NCBI GenBank assembly: GCA_013203015.1
Contig: JABMPO010000288.1
Location: forward strand, 1 to 12,054
Source: Fidelibacterota bacterium
GTDB lineage: Bacteria; Fidelibacterota; Marinisomatia; Marinisomatales; TCS56
Reading direction: 5' to 3'
DNA length: 12,054 nucleotides
A model generated the notes under the pieces. The model saw nothing but the letters and a program-made list of their open reading frames with translations. It ran no database searches and was not told where the DNA came from. Both the position numbers and the translations under genes were made by a program. Shown piece by piece: positions 1-6,725 of this stretch; the stretch's first letter is position 1, and every line of letters begins with the position of its first letter.

Positions 1-2
1 AG

Positions 3-824
3 ATGGCTGAAGAAAAGAAAACACCTAAAAAATCAACAACGGCAGCAGAGCCGAAGGCGCCTAAAAAGACCGCCAAAGCTCCCGCAAAGAAGACCCCGGC
101 CAAAAAAGCAACCTCCCCTAAAGCTCCGGCTAAGAAAACCGCCGCCAAAAAAGCAACTACACCCAAAGCTCCAGCTAAGAAAGTTGCCGATAAAAAAGCA
201 CCGGCAAAAACCAGTGCTAAGGTTGCAGTTAAAAAAGTCAGTAAAGCCTATTCACCTTTGCTAAAAATATATTATAGAGATAAAGTAATCCCGGCTCTAT
301 TAAAAAGATTTGGCTACAAAAATGTGATGGAAGTACCCAGATTGCAGGCAATTTCCATTAATATGGGTATCGGTGATGCCAAGAATAACCCCAAAGCTCT
401 TGAAAGTGCTTTGCGGGAATTGTCGGTAATTAGTGGTCAGAAAGCAGTTACTACAAAATCACGCAAAGATATTTCGAATTTTAAGGTCAGAAAAGGATTT
501 CCGGTTGGCTGTCGGGTTACATTGCGATCCAATCAAATGTACGAATTTCTTTTACGCTTAATTTCAATTGCTTTGCCCCGTACCCGAGATTTTAACGGAT
601 TGTCGTTTAAATCATTCGATCGGCGAGGTAACTTTTCTTTTGGCGTAAAAGAACAGATCGTGTTCACGGAAATTGATTACGATAAGATTGATAGCATTCG
701 TGGAATGGACATTTCTTTGTCTACAACAGCTAAGACCGACGATGAAGCGTACTGGCTATTGAAAGAATTCGGCTTTCCATTACGCAATAAACCAGTTAAA
801 ACTGAAGGTGTTGAGGCTGCATAA
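3..824 (+). CDS. rplE: 50S ribosomal protein L5 with a long Lys/Ala/Pro-rich N-terminal extension
   Basis: L5 sits in the central protuberance of the large subunit, where it binds 5S rRNA and contacts P-site tRNA. The family core starts near residue 82 (KAYSPLLKIYYRDK) and includes VPRLQAISINMGIGDA, the RKDISNFKVRKGFPVG segment, TRDFNGLS and the FTEIDYDKID stretch before the C-terminus. This core of about 190 residues matches the usual length of roughly 180. Residues 1-81 are an added low-complexity tail rich in Lys, Ala and Pro, with a 15-residue repeat. The next in-frame Met is residue 109, inside the core, so no ATG would give a normal-length protein. The ATG lies two bases from the window edge, so its ribosome binding site is unseen and a start further upstream cannot be excluded. 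The stop overlaps the rpsN start by one base (TAATG). The L5 identity is very sure; the exact N-terminus less so. Confidence 0.96.
   Translation: MAEEKKTPKKSTTAAEPKAPKKTAKAPAKKTPAKKATSPKAPAKKTAAKKATTPKAPAKKVADKKAPAKTSAKVAVKKVSKAYSPLLKIYYRDKVIPALLKRFGYKNVMEVPRLQAISINMGIGDAKNNPKALESALRELSVISGQKAVTTKSRKDISNFKVRKGFPVGCRVTLRSNQMYEFLLRLISIALPRTRDFNGLSFKSFDRRGNFSFGVKEQIVFTEIDYDKIDSIRGMDISLSTTAKTDDEAYWLLKEFGFPLRNKPVKTEGVEAA
102..209 (+). repeat. In-frame 45-bp (15-residue) degenerate tandem repeat in the L5 extension
   Basis: Two full units and one partial unit are visible: 102-146 (KKATSPKAPAKKTAA), 147-191 (KKATTPKAPAKKVAD) and 192-209 (KKAPAK). Units 1 and 2 match at 35 of 45 bases by hand alignment. 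The DNA itself is related, so a duplication or slippage origin is more likely than biased composition alone. Looser KAP/AKK motifs lie further upstream. Confidence 0.8.
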
Positions 825-1009
825 TGGCAAAAAAATCTCTAATTGTTAAAGCAAATAGAGTCCCAAAGTTTAAAGTCAGAGGATATAATCGCTGTTTTAA
901 CTGCGGACGCCCGGATGGTTATATGAGACGTTTCGGCTTGTGCCGTATTTGTTTCCGGGAAATGGCACTTAAGGGTGAAATCCCTGGTGTAATAAAAGCC
1001 AGTTGGTAA
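824..1009 (+). CDS. rpsN: 30S ribosomal protein S14, zinc-binding short form (type Z)
   Basis: S14 binds 16S rRNA in the head of the small subunit. The 61-residue length and the two Cys pairs C24-x2-C27 and C40-x2-C43 identify the short zinc-ribbon form, as opposed to the longer cysteine-free form of about 100 residues. The ending GEIPGVIKASW is typical of the family. The ATG overlaps the rplE stop by one base, which suggests translational coupling. The gene occupies its standard place between rplE and rpsH. Zinc binding is inferred from the four cysteines. Confidence 0.97.
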   Translation: MAKKSLIVKANRVPKFKVRGYNRCFNCGRPDGYMRRFGLCRICFREMALKGEIPGVIKASW

Positions 1010-1013
1010 GGAG
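1008..1013 (+). promoter_or_regulatory. Shine-Dalgarno AAGGAG for rpsH
   Basis: AAGGAG overlaps the rpsN stop and lies 8 bases before the ATG at 1022. It supports that start over the in-frame ATG two codons later. Confidence 0.75.
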
Positions 1014-1021
1014 AAATTTTA

Positions 1022-1420
1022 ATGTCAATGACTGATCCCATTGCGGATTTATTAACGCGAATTAGAAACGGATTTTCCGCCAATAAACGGTGGGTTGATG
1101 TACCGGCTTCGAATATGAAAAAACGAATTGTCTTCATATTAAAAGAAGAACATTATATCGAGGATTTCATATTTGTCGCCGATGGTAATATCGAAATTAT
1201 TCGGATATTCCTGAAATATGATTTTAACCGGAAAGCGGTTATTGCCGGTATCGAGCGTGTCAGTAAACCCGGTCGACGGGTATATGTTGGCAATCATAAC
1301 CTACCCCGTGTGTTAGACGGACTTGGCATTGCCATTCTTTCGACATCCAGAGGTGTAATTTCGAATAAGACTGCCAAGAGAATGAATATTGGCGGTGAAG
1401 TACTTTGCAACGTTTGGTAA
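1022..1420 (+). CDS. rpsH: 30S ribosomal protein S8
   Basis: S8 is a primary 16S rRNA binder needed for assembly of the small-subunit platform. The protein opens with MSMTDPIADLLTRIRNG and ends with STSRGVISNKTAKRMNIGGE followed by VLCNVW, both family hallmarks. Its 132 residues match the usual length of about 130. In Escherichia coli S8 represses its own operon by binding the rplE mRNA; I could not identify such a site here. It follows rpsN after 12 bases with a clear ribosome binding site, and precedes rplF by 4 bases. Confidence 0.97.
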   Translation: MSMTDPIADLLTRIRNGFSANKRWVDVPASNMKKRIVFILKEEHYIEDFIFVADGNIEIIRIFLKYDFNRKAVIAGIERVSKPGRRVYVGNHNLPRVLDGLGIAILSTSRGVISNKTAKRMNIGGEVLCNVW

Positions 1421-1424
1421 GATT

Positions 1425-1964
1425 ATGTCACGAATAGGTAAAAAAGAAATCAATATTCCGGACGGTGTTTCGATCGTTCTGGAAAAAAATTCAGTGCTTG
1501 TTAAAGGTCCAAAAGGAACTTTAACAGTTGATATTCACCCGGAAATATCTGTTAAACAGGATGGAAATAATTTAGTTGTTGAAAGATCTTCCGACACTCG
1601 TCAATCTAAGTCTCTTCACGGTACCAATCGTATGATTTTGGCGAATGCCTTGACTGGCGTGTCCCAGGGATTTTCCCGTGATTTGAAAATTGTTGGTGTT
1701 GGCTACCAGGCCTCCATGAAAGAAAATTTACTTTCACTGCAACTGGGTTATTCTCATGATATCTTATTTAAACCACCCGAAGGCATTACATTAGTTGCAA
1801 AGCGTACCGATATTACTGTCAGCGGAATTGATAAACAATTAGTTGGTGAAGTCGCCGCTAAAATAAGATCTTTCCGCAAGCCCGAACCCTATAAAGGCAA
1901 GGGTATTCGTTACAGTGATGAATATGTCCGTATTAAACAAGGCAAGACTGTAGGAGTGGCCTGA
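1425..1964 (+). CDS. rplF: 50S ribosomal protein L6
   Basis: L6 binds 23S rRNA near the sarcin-ricin loop and the factor-binding site. The start at 1425 gives the canonical N-terminus MSRIGKKEINIPDGV and a protein of 179 residues, the normal length. An in-frame TTG at 1389 would add 12 atypical residues lying inside rpsH and is rejected. Two alpha-beta domains are expected; the second carries the conserved VAAKIRSFRKPEPYKGKGIR region near residues 142-161. The Shine-Dalgarno match is weak (GGTAAG), so coupling to rpsH, which ends 4 bases upstream, probably drives initiation. The stop overlaps the rplR start by one base. Confidence 0.97.
   Translation: MSRIGKKEINIPDGVSIVLEKNSVLVKGPKGTLTVDIHPEISVKQDGNNLVVERSSDTRQSKSLHGTNRMILANALTGVSQGFSRDLKIVGVGYQASMKENLLSLQLGYSHDILFKPPEGITLVAKRTDITVSGIDKQLVGEVAAKIRSFRKPEPYKGKGIRYSDEYVRIKQGKTVGVA
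1952..1956 (+). promoter_or_regulatory. Shine-Dalgarno AGGAG for rplR
   Basis: AGGAG lies within the last codons of rplF, 7 bases before the rplR ATG at 1964, and supports that start in the TGATG overlap. Confidence 0.7.
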
Positions 1965-2335
1965 TGAGCATAATTTCAAAAAATGCCAAGCGCTTTCAGC
2001 GCCGTCGCAACCGTAGCAAACGGCCAGCTACTGGTGATCTCAGTAGAATGCGGTTGGTTGTATTTCGCAGTGCACGACACATCTATGGTCAAATCATTAA
2101 TGATATTGAGAAACATACATTGGTTGCTTGTTCGACTGTGGATAAATCAATTCAGGTTAAACTGAAGAAAGCCGGCAGTAAAATTGAGCAGAGTCAGATT
2201 GTTGGTAAAGAACTGGCACAGCGCGCATTGGCAAAAGACATTAATGAAATAGTTTTCGACCGTAATGGTTTCATCTACCGCGGCAGAGTAAAAGCTTTGG
2301 CTGATGCAGCTCGTAAAAACGGTTTGAATTTCTAA
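1964..2335 (+). CDS. rplR: 50S ribosomal protein L18
   Basis: L18 binds 5S rRNA together with L5 and helps anchor it in the central protuberance. The basic N-terminus (KRFQRRRNRSKRPATG) is followed by the family core RMRLVVFRSARHIYGQIIND, then LVACSTVDK and the ending FDRNGFIYRGRVKALADAAR. Its 123 residues match the usual 115-125. It overlaps rplF by one base, and 17 bases separate it from rpsE. Gene order and sequence agree fully. Confidence 0.97.
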   Translation: MSIISKNAKRFQRRRNRSKRPATGDLSRMRLVVFRSARHIYGQIINDIEKHTLVACSTVDKSIQVKLKKAGSKIEQSQIVGKELAQRALAKDINEIVFDRNGFIYRGRVKALADAARKNGLNF

Positions 2336-2339
2336 TCTC

Positions 2340-2345
2340 AGGGAG
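2340..2345 (+). promoter_or_regulatory. Shine-Dalgarno AGGGAG that selects the TTG start of rpsE
   Basis: AGGGAG lies in the rplR-rpsE gap, 7 bases before TTG at 2353. No ATG occurs nearby in frame, so this site is the main support for the TTG start. Confidence 0.7.
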
Positions 2346-2352
2346 CAAAATC

Positions 2353-2856
2353 TTGGCGATCATTAATCCAGCAGAATTGGATCTAAAAGAAGAAACAATT
2401 GTAAAAATACGACGCGTTGCAAAGGTTAACGCGCTCGGAAAACGTTTTCGATTTTCCGCTATTGCCGTTGTAGGTGACGGTCATGGTCATGTTGGTGTTG
2501 GCGTTGGAAAAGCCGGAGAAGTAATACTGGCTATTACCAAAGCCAAAGAAAGTGCCAAACAATCTCTAATTCGGGTACCTTTATTGAACGGCACAATACC
2601 ACATAAGATTATTGGTAAACATGGTTCCAGTAAAGTTTTACTGAAGCCAGCCAGTACCGGTACCGGTATTATTGCCGGAGCCAATGTTCGGGCGGTAATG
2701 GAGCAGGTAGGCGTCACTGATATTTTGACAAAATCTATTGGCTCAAACAATGCGATGAATGTTGTTAAAGCAACAATTAGTGCTTTAGAAAATCTTCACG
2801 ACGCCGTTTCAGTAGCAAATCGTCGTGGAATAACTATCCCGGAAATATTTAAATAA
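2353..2856 (+). CDS. rpsE: 30S ribosomal protein S5
   Basis: S5 lines the mRNA entry side of the small subunit and affects decoding accuracy and mRNA unwinding. The N-terminal double-stranded-RNA-binding-like domain starts around residue 13 (ETIVKIRRVAKV) and contains the FSAIAVVGDGHGHVGVGVGK loop. The C-terminal domain carries GTIPHKIIGKHGSSKVLLKP, then GTGIIAGANVRAVME and the LTKSIGSNNAMNVVKAT helix. The length of 167 is normal. The start codon is TTG, backed by a good Shine-Dalgarno sequence. Two bases separate its stop from rpmD. Confidence 0.97.
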   Translation: MAIINPAELDLKEETIVKIRRVAKVNALGKRFRFSAIAVVGDGHGHVGVGVGKAGEVILAITKAKESAKQSLIRVPLLNGTIPHKIIGKHGSSKVLLKPASTGTGIIAGANVRAVMEQVGVTDILTKSIGSNNAMNVVKATISALENLHDAVSVANRRGITIPEIFK

Positions 2857-2858
2857 TC

Positions 2859-3056
2859 ATGGTTAAAGCAAAACAGAAAAAATTACGGATAACTCAAACC
2901 CGTAGTAAAATCGGATATTCCATGAAAGCCAAATTAACCCTGGCAGCTCTTGGGTTAAGGAAGATGCACCAAACGGTTGAACTGAATGATACTGATCAAA
3001 TACGTGGTATGATCCGCGTAGTTGACTATTTAGTAAAAGTTGAGGAAGTGGTATGA
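2859..3056 (+). CDS. rpmD: 50S ribosomal protein L30
   Basis: L30 is a small large-subunit protein of the bacterial short form (about 60 residues); this one has 65. The pattern KKLRITQTRSKIGYSMKAK, then LAALGLRKMHQTVELNDT and the ending IRGMIRVVDYLVKVEE is characteristic. Its place between rpsE and rplO is standard. The ATG lies 2 bases after rpsE with only a weak ribosome binding site, so translational coupling is likely. Its stop overlaps the rplO start by four bases (ATGA). Confidence 0.96.
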   Translation: MVKAKQKKLRITQTRSKIGYSMKAKLTLAALGLRKMHQTVELNDTDQIRGMIRVVDYLVKVEEVV

Positions 3057-3493
3057 AATTAGGTTCTTTAAAACCGGCAGAAGGTGCAACAAAAAAAACC
3101 AAACGTTTAGGACGTGGTCACGGATCCGGCACCGGTAAAACCGCTGGCCGCGGACACAAAGGTGCTGGCAGTAGAAGCGGAAATAAGAAACGCCCCTGGT
3201 TTGAAGGTGGTCAAATGGCTCTTTCACGGCGGTTGCCAAAAAGAGGCTTTTCCAATTATCCCTTCAGAAAAGAAGTGCAGATTATTAATCTGGATACACT
3301 TGAAAAACTTGGTTTGGATAATGTAAACCTGGATACTTTGTACGAGAGTGGGGCTATTAAAAATATTCAGACCCCGGTTAAAATATTGGGTGGTGGAGAA
3401 TTGACTAAAAAAGTTAACGTGACGGCCAATGCTTTCAGTAAATCTGCTATTGAAAAAATTGAAAAGGCGGGAGGATCAGCTACGTTCCTGTGA
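3053..3493 (+). CDS. rplO: 50S ribosomal protein L15
   Basis: L15 is a 23S rRNA-binding assembly protein. The extended basic N-terminus is clear: residues 1-50 include MKLGSLKPAEGATKKTKRLG, GRGHGSGTGKTAGRGHKGAG and SRSGNKKRPWFEGGQ, followed by LSRRLPKRGFSN. The C-terminal globular domain includes VKILGGGELTKKVNVTANAF. Its 146 residues match the family. A GAGGA motif at 3042-3046 lies 6 bases before the ATG. The gene overlaps rpmD by four bases at its start and secY by four at its end (GTGA). Confidence 0.97.
   Translation: MKLGSLKPAEGATKKTKRLGRGHGSGTGKTAGRGHKGAGSRSGNKKRPWFEGGQMALSRRLPKRGFSNYPFRKEVQIINLDTLEKLGLDNVNLDTLYESGAIKNIQTPVKILGGGELTKKVNVTANAFSKSAIEKIEKAGGSATFL
3470..3475 (+). promoter_or_regulatory. 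Shine-Dalgarno-like GGAGGA upstream of the secY GTG start
   Basis: GGAGGA lies inside rplO, 14 bases before GTG at 3490. The motif is strong but the spacing is longer than usual. No other start codon in the secY frame lies between it and 3490, so the GTG overlapping the rplO stop remains the best start. Confidence 0.5.
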
Positions 3494-4827
3494 TTGATAA
3501 ATTTCGTAACATCTTCAACATACCCGAATTACGCAAGCGAATTCTTTTTACTCTAGGCATTTTGATTGTCGTCAGGATTGGCGCCCATGTCCCGATTCCG
3601 GGAATTAATGGCGAGGCGCTTGGTGCTGCAATGCAGAATTTCCAGAATACATTATTCGGATTATACGATCTGTTTGCTGGCGGTGCTTTCCAAAAAGCGA
3701 CCCTGTTCGCCCTGGGAATTATGCCCTATATCTCGGCTTCAATCATTATTCAATTGATGAGTTCGGTAGTACCTTACTTCCAGCGATTGGATAAAGAAGG
3801 TGATGAAGGCAGGAAAAAGAAGACTCAGATTACCCGTTATGGAACAGTCCTGATTGCTTTAATGCAGTCTTATGGTATTACCCTGTTCTTGGAATCTCTT
3901 ACTGCACCTGTAGGCGGAGTGACGATATCGGTTGTACCTTTCCCGGGGATCGGTTTTAAATTTGTGGCAATGGTCTGTATGGTGACTGGTGTAATATTAA
4001 TAATGTGGCTTGGTGAAAGAATTACCGAACGGGGAATTGGTAACGGTATTTCTCTGATCATCATGGTTGGTATTGTTGCCCGGCTGCCCAATGTAATTAT
4101 TACTGAAATTACATTAGTCCGTGAAGGTGTGCATTCGATTTTGATGGAAGTCATACTGATTGCCATCATGTTTATGATTATTGCCTTTGTTGTATTGTTG
4201 ACCCAGGGAACACGAAAGATTCCAGTTCAGTATGCCAAACGTATTGTTGGTCGTAAAGTCTATGGAGGCCAGTCCACCCATATTCCCCTGAGAGTTAATA
4301 CCTCCGGTGTAATGCCGATCATTTTTGCCAGCTCGATTATGATGATCCCAAGTACAGTGGCCACATTCTTCAGCGAAAGTGAATTTATGCAGGGGATGAT
4401 GAGGGTATTTTCAACCACGCACTGGTTCTACTGGCTGATTTTTGGATCAATGATTATTTTCTTCACCTATTTTTATACTGCAATAGCATTTGATCCGGTG
4501 CAGGTGGCCAGCCAGATGAAACAACATGGCGGCTTCATTCCCGGTATTCGTCCAGGCAAGAAAACGTCCGAATATATTGACAATATCCTGACTCGGGTTA
4601 CCTTACCGGGATCATTTTTCCTGGCTGCAGTCGCAATATTCCCTTATGTTCTTATGAACGCAATGGATATTGGATATGATCTGGCATCGTTCTTTGGCGG
4701 AACCAGTCTGTTGATTATAGTTGGTGTTGCCCTCGATACTTTACAGCAGATTGAATCCCATTTGATGATGCGTCATTATGATGGTTTCCTTACTAAAGGA
4801 AAAATTCGAGGTCGGAGACGTATTTAA
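3490..4827 (+). CDS. secY: Protein translocase channel subunit SecY
   Basis: SecY forms the protein-conducting channel of the inner membrane with SecE and works with SecA or the ribosome. Its 445 residues and ten expected membrane segments are normal. Visible hallmarks are the N-terminal FNIPELRKRILFTLGILIVV with HVPIPGI, the ALGIMPYISASIIIQLM helix (residues 74-90), GERITERGIGNGIS (175-188), the cytosolic loop RKIPVQYAKR (242-251) and the second large loop GIRPGKKTSEYI (352-363), which contacts SecA and ribosomes. It ends in the basic GKIRGRRRI. The start is GTG in a GTGA overlap with rplO. Its stop overlaps map by one base. There is no adk between secY and map, unlike Bacillus. Confidence 0.98.
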   Translation: MIDKFRNIFNIPELRKRILFTLGILIVVRIGAHVPIPGINGEALGAAMQNFQNTLFGLYDLFAGGAFQKATLFALGIMPYISASIIIQLMSSVVPYFQRLDKEGDEGRKKKTQITRYGTVLIALMQSYGITLFLESLTAPVGGVTISVVPFPGIGFKFVAMVCMVTGVILIMWLGERITERGIGNGISLIIMVGIVARLPNVIITEITLVREGVHSILMEVILIAIMFMIIAFVVLLTQGTRKIPVQYAKRIVGRKVYGGQSTHIPLRVNTSGVMPIIFASSIMMIPSTVATFFSESEFMQGMMRVFSTTHWFYWLIFGSMIIFFTYFYTAIAFDPVQVASQMKQHGGFIPGIRPGKKTSEYIDNILTRVTLPGSFFLAAVAIFPYVLMNAMDIGYDLASFFGGTSLLIIVGVALDTLQQIESHLMMRHYDGFLTKGKIRGRRRI

Positions 4828-5579
4828 TGGTTCGAATCCGCTCAAAACGAGAAATTGAAATGATTCGTGAGAGTTGTCAGATTGTTGCGGACACCCTTAT
4901 TATGCTTAATGAGCATATCAAGCCGGGTGTCGCTACTGGTGATTTAGATCGGATGGCGGAAGAATTTATCGTGAAACGCGGTGGACGTCCGGCTTTTAAA
5001 GGCTACATGGGATTTCCAGCCTCGTTATGCATTTCAATCGATGATGTTGTAGTACATGGCATCCCGGGAAAAGATAAACTGCTGGATGGTCAGGTAGTCG
5101 GTATTGATTGCGGTGTCGAAAAAAATGGTTATTATGGTGATTCTGCCTGTACTTATGCCGTAGGCGAGATTTCATCGAAAAAGAGAAAATTGATGGATGT
5201 GACCAAGGCTGCATTGATGCTGGGCATTCAACAGGCCATTCCTGGAAACTATGTGTCAGATATTGGTCATGCTATTCAGACTCATGTGGAATCTTATGGT
5301 TATTCGGTGGTACGTGAATTAGTGGGACACGGTGTAGGCACGGAATTACATGAAGAACCGCAAATTCCAAATTTTGGACAACCGAAACAAGGATATCGAT
5401 TAAGGGCCGGAATGTGTCTGGCAATTGAACCGATGATTAATCAGGGTAGCAAAGAGGTGTATACCGAAAACGATGGTTGGACTGTCAGGACGTTAGATGG
5501 CCAGGTATCAGCACATTTCGAACACACGATTTCAATCACTGAAAACAGTACCCAAATTCTAAGCTGGGGAAAGAGCTGA
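4827..5579 (+). CDS. map: Type I methionine aminopeptidase
   Basis: This cytosolic dinuclear-metal enzyme removes the initiator methionine from new proteins once it has been deformylated. All expected active-site residues are present: H77 in VVHGIPG, metal ligands D94 (GIDCG) and D105 (YGDSA), H168 (GHGVG), H175 (ELHEEP), E201 (AIEPM) and E232 (FEHTI). At 250 residues it is the short type Ia form, without the N-terminal SH3-binding or zinc-finger extensions seen in some homologues. The ATG overlaps the secY stop by one base (TAATG). A shared transcript with secY, infA and rpmJ is a common bacterial arrangement. Confidence 0.97.
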   Translation: MVRIRSKREIEMIRESCQIVADTLIMLNEHIKPGVATGDLDRMAEEFIVKRGGRPAFKGYMGFPASLCISIDDVVVHGIPGKDKLLDGQVVGIDCGVEKNGYYGDSACTYAVGEISSKKRKLMDVTKAALMLGIQQAIPGNYVSDIGHAIQTHVESYGYSVVRELVGHGVGTELHEEPQIPNFGQPKQGYRLRAGMCLAIEPMINQGSKEVYTENDGWTVRTLDGQVSAHFEHTISITENSTQILSWGKS

Positions 5580-5582
5580 TCT

Positions 5583-5810
5583 ATGGCAAAAGAACAACCA
5601 ATCACCGTTGATGGAGTTATTAAAGAAACATTACCGAATGCAATGTTTCGTGTTGAAATTGATATTGCAGGCAAAAAACATGAAGTACTTGCTCACGTCA
5701 GTGGGAAAATGCGCATGCATTTTATAAAGATTTTACCCGGTGATATTGTAACACTGGAGATTTCGCCTTACGACCTGAGTCGCGGCAGAATCACATATCG
5801 TAAGAAATAG
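5583..5810 (+). CDS. infA: Translation initiation factor IF-1
   Basis: IF-1 is a single OB-fold protein that binds the ribosomal A site during initiation, with IF-2 and IF-3. The 75 residues include MAKEQPITVDGVIKETLPNA, then FRVEIDIAGKKHEVLAHVSG, KMRMHFIKILPGDIVTLEIS and PYDLSRGRITYRKK, a full-length match to the family (about 72 residues). It follows map after 3 bases, with GGGGA about 11 bases before the ATG, and precedes rpmJ by 7 bases. The map-infA-rpmJ-rpsM order is shared with Bacillus and many other phyla. Confidence 0.97.
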   Translation: MAKEQPITVDGVIKETLPNAMFRVEIDIAGKKHEVLAHVSGKMRMHFIKILPGDIVTLEISPYDLSRGRITYRKK

Positions 5811-5817
5811 AGGAAAA

Positions 5818-5931
5818 ATGAAAGTTCGTCCATCGGTAAAAAAAATGTGCGCTAAATGCAAGATCATCAAAAGACATGGAAAAGTGTTGGTGATTTGTTC
5901 AAACCCAAAACACAAACAGAGACAGGGATAG
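5818..5931 (+). CDS. rpmJ: 50S ribosomal protein L36, zinc-ribbon form
   Basis: L36 is the smallest large-subunit protein and folds around a zinc ion. The 37 residues begin MKVRPSVKKMCAKCKIIKRH and continue through VLVICSNPKHKQRQG. The ligand set C11-x2-C14-x12-C27-x4-H32 is complete, marking the zinc-binding (C+) form. AGAGGA at 5809-5814 overlaps the infA stop and lies only 3 bases before the ATG, which is short spacing. The gene joins the map/infA block to the alpha operon. Confidence 0.97.
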   Translation: MKVRPSVKKMCAKCKIIKRHGKVLVICSNPKHKQRQG

Positions 5932-5934
5932 GAG
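5931..5934 (+). promoter_or_regulatory. Shine-Dalgarno GGAG that selects the GTG start of rpsM
   Basis: GGAG (extended TAGGAG from 5929) overlaps the rpmJ stop and lies 6 bases before GTG at 5941. The GTG start gives the canonical S13 N-terminus. Confidence 0.65.
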
Positions 5935-5940
5935 TTAGTA

Positions 5941-6315
5941 GTGGCACGTTTAGTAGGTGTTGATATTCCCAGAGATAAAAAATTGGCTTATTCTCTCCGT
6001 TACATTTATGGTATCGGATTGACCACCGCCATGGCTACCTGCAAAGAAGCAGGAATTGATCCGGAAATTCGGGTAAAAGAATTAAATGAAGAACAAGTTG
6101 CTGCAATTCGCGATGCAATCACCAAATTGGATCTTAAGGTAGAAGGTGAGTTGCGGGCGTTTGTTGCGATGAATATTAAAAGATTGAAAGACATTGGCAG
6201 TTATCGCGGCTTGCGGCATCGACGTGGAATGCCCGTACACGGCCAGCGTACAAAAACCAATGCTCGCACCCGCAAAGGCCGCAAACGCACGGTCGGATTG
6301 GGCAAGAAAGGGTAG
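5941..6315 (+). CDS. rpsM: 30S ribosomal protein S13
   Basis: S13 lies in the small-subunit head and forms bridges to the large subunit through L5. Translation from GTG gives MARLVGVDIPRDKKLAYSLR followed by YIYGIGLTTA, the classic opening. The helix-two-turn-helix core is followed by RGLRHRRGMPVHGQRTKTNA and the basic tail RTRKGRKRTVGLGKKG. Its 124 residues are normal. Only 9 bases separate it from rpmJ, so there is no room for a separate alpha-operon leader like the one S4 binds in Escherichia coli. Confidence 0.97.
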   Translation: MARLVGVDIPRDKKLAYSLRYIYGIGLTTAMATCKEAGIDPEIRVKELNEEQVAAIRDAITKLDLKVEGELRAFVAMNIKRLKDIGSYRGLRHRRGMPVHGQRTKTNARTRKGRKRTVGLGKKG

Positions 6316-6319
6316 TTAA

Positions 6320-6709
6320 TTGGCTAAAGAGATCAAAAGAAAAAAGAAAAAGAAGGGTTCGGTAGAACCAGTCGGCATTGCGCATATCAAAGCGTCATAT
6401 AACAACACGCATATTTCATTGACCGATCGCTATGGGAACGTAATTACCTGGGCTACAGCTGGTACCTCAGGCTTTAAAGGATCCCGTAAGAATACTGCCT
6501 ACGCCGCTTCTCAGGCTGCTGCAAATGCAGCTAAAAATGCCATGACTATGGGATTAAAATCGGTGGAAGTCCGTGTAAAAGGAGCTGGAGCCGGCCGAGA
6601 GTCAGCAATTCGCACCCTGGCCGTTACCGGACTTGAAATAACCTTAATTCGTGATGTAACCCCATTGCCCCACAATGGCTGCAGACCTCCCAAAAGACGT
6701 AGAGTATAA
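6320..6709 (+). CDS. rpsK: 30S ribosomal protein S11
   Basis: S11 lies on the platform and contacts mRNA and rRNA near the E site. Conserved segments are HIKASYNNTHISLTDRYGNV, TSGFKGSRKNTAYAAQ-like (here TAYAASQAAANAA), VRVKGAGAGRESAIRTL and the ending PLPHNGCRPPKRRRV. Its 129 residues are normal. The start is taken as TTG at 6320, 4 bases after rpsM; the Shine-Dalgarno match is weak (AAAGGG-like inside the rpsM end), so coupling is likely. The first 13 residues are very Lys-rich (MAKEIKRKKKKKG), a variable region in this family. Confidence 0.95.
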   Translation: MAKEIKRKKKKKGSVEPVGIAHIKASYNNTHISLTDRYGNVITWATAGTSGFKGSRKNTAYAASQAAANAAKNAMTMGLKSVEVRVKGAGAGRESAIRTLAVTGLEITLIRDVTPLPHNGCRPPKRRRV

Positions 6710-6725
6710 ATAGGATTAGATAATT

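Noticed and set aside
1389..1424. Upstream in-frame TTG extension of rplF by 12 residues
   Set aside because: It lies inside rpsH, and the ATG at 1425 gives the exact canonical L6 N-terminus.
5733..5915. 60-residue minus-strand open frame over infA and rpmJ
   Set aside because: It is antisense to IF-1 and to L36, both of which show full family motifs.
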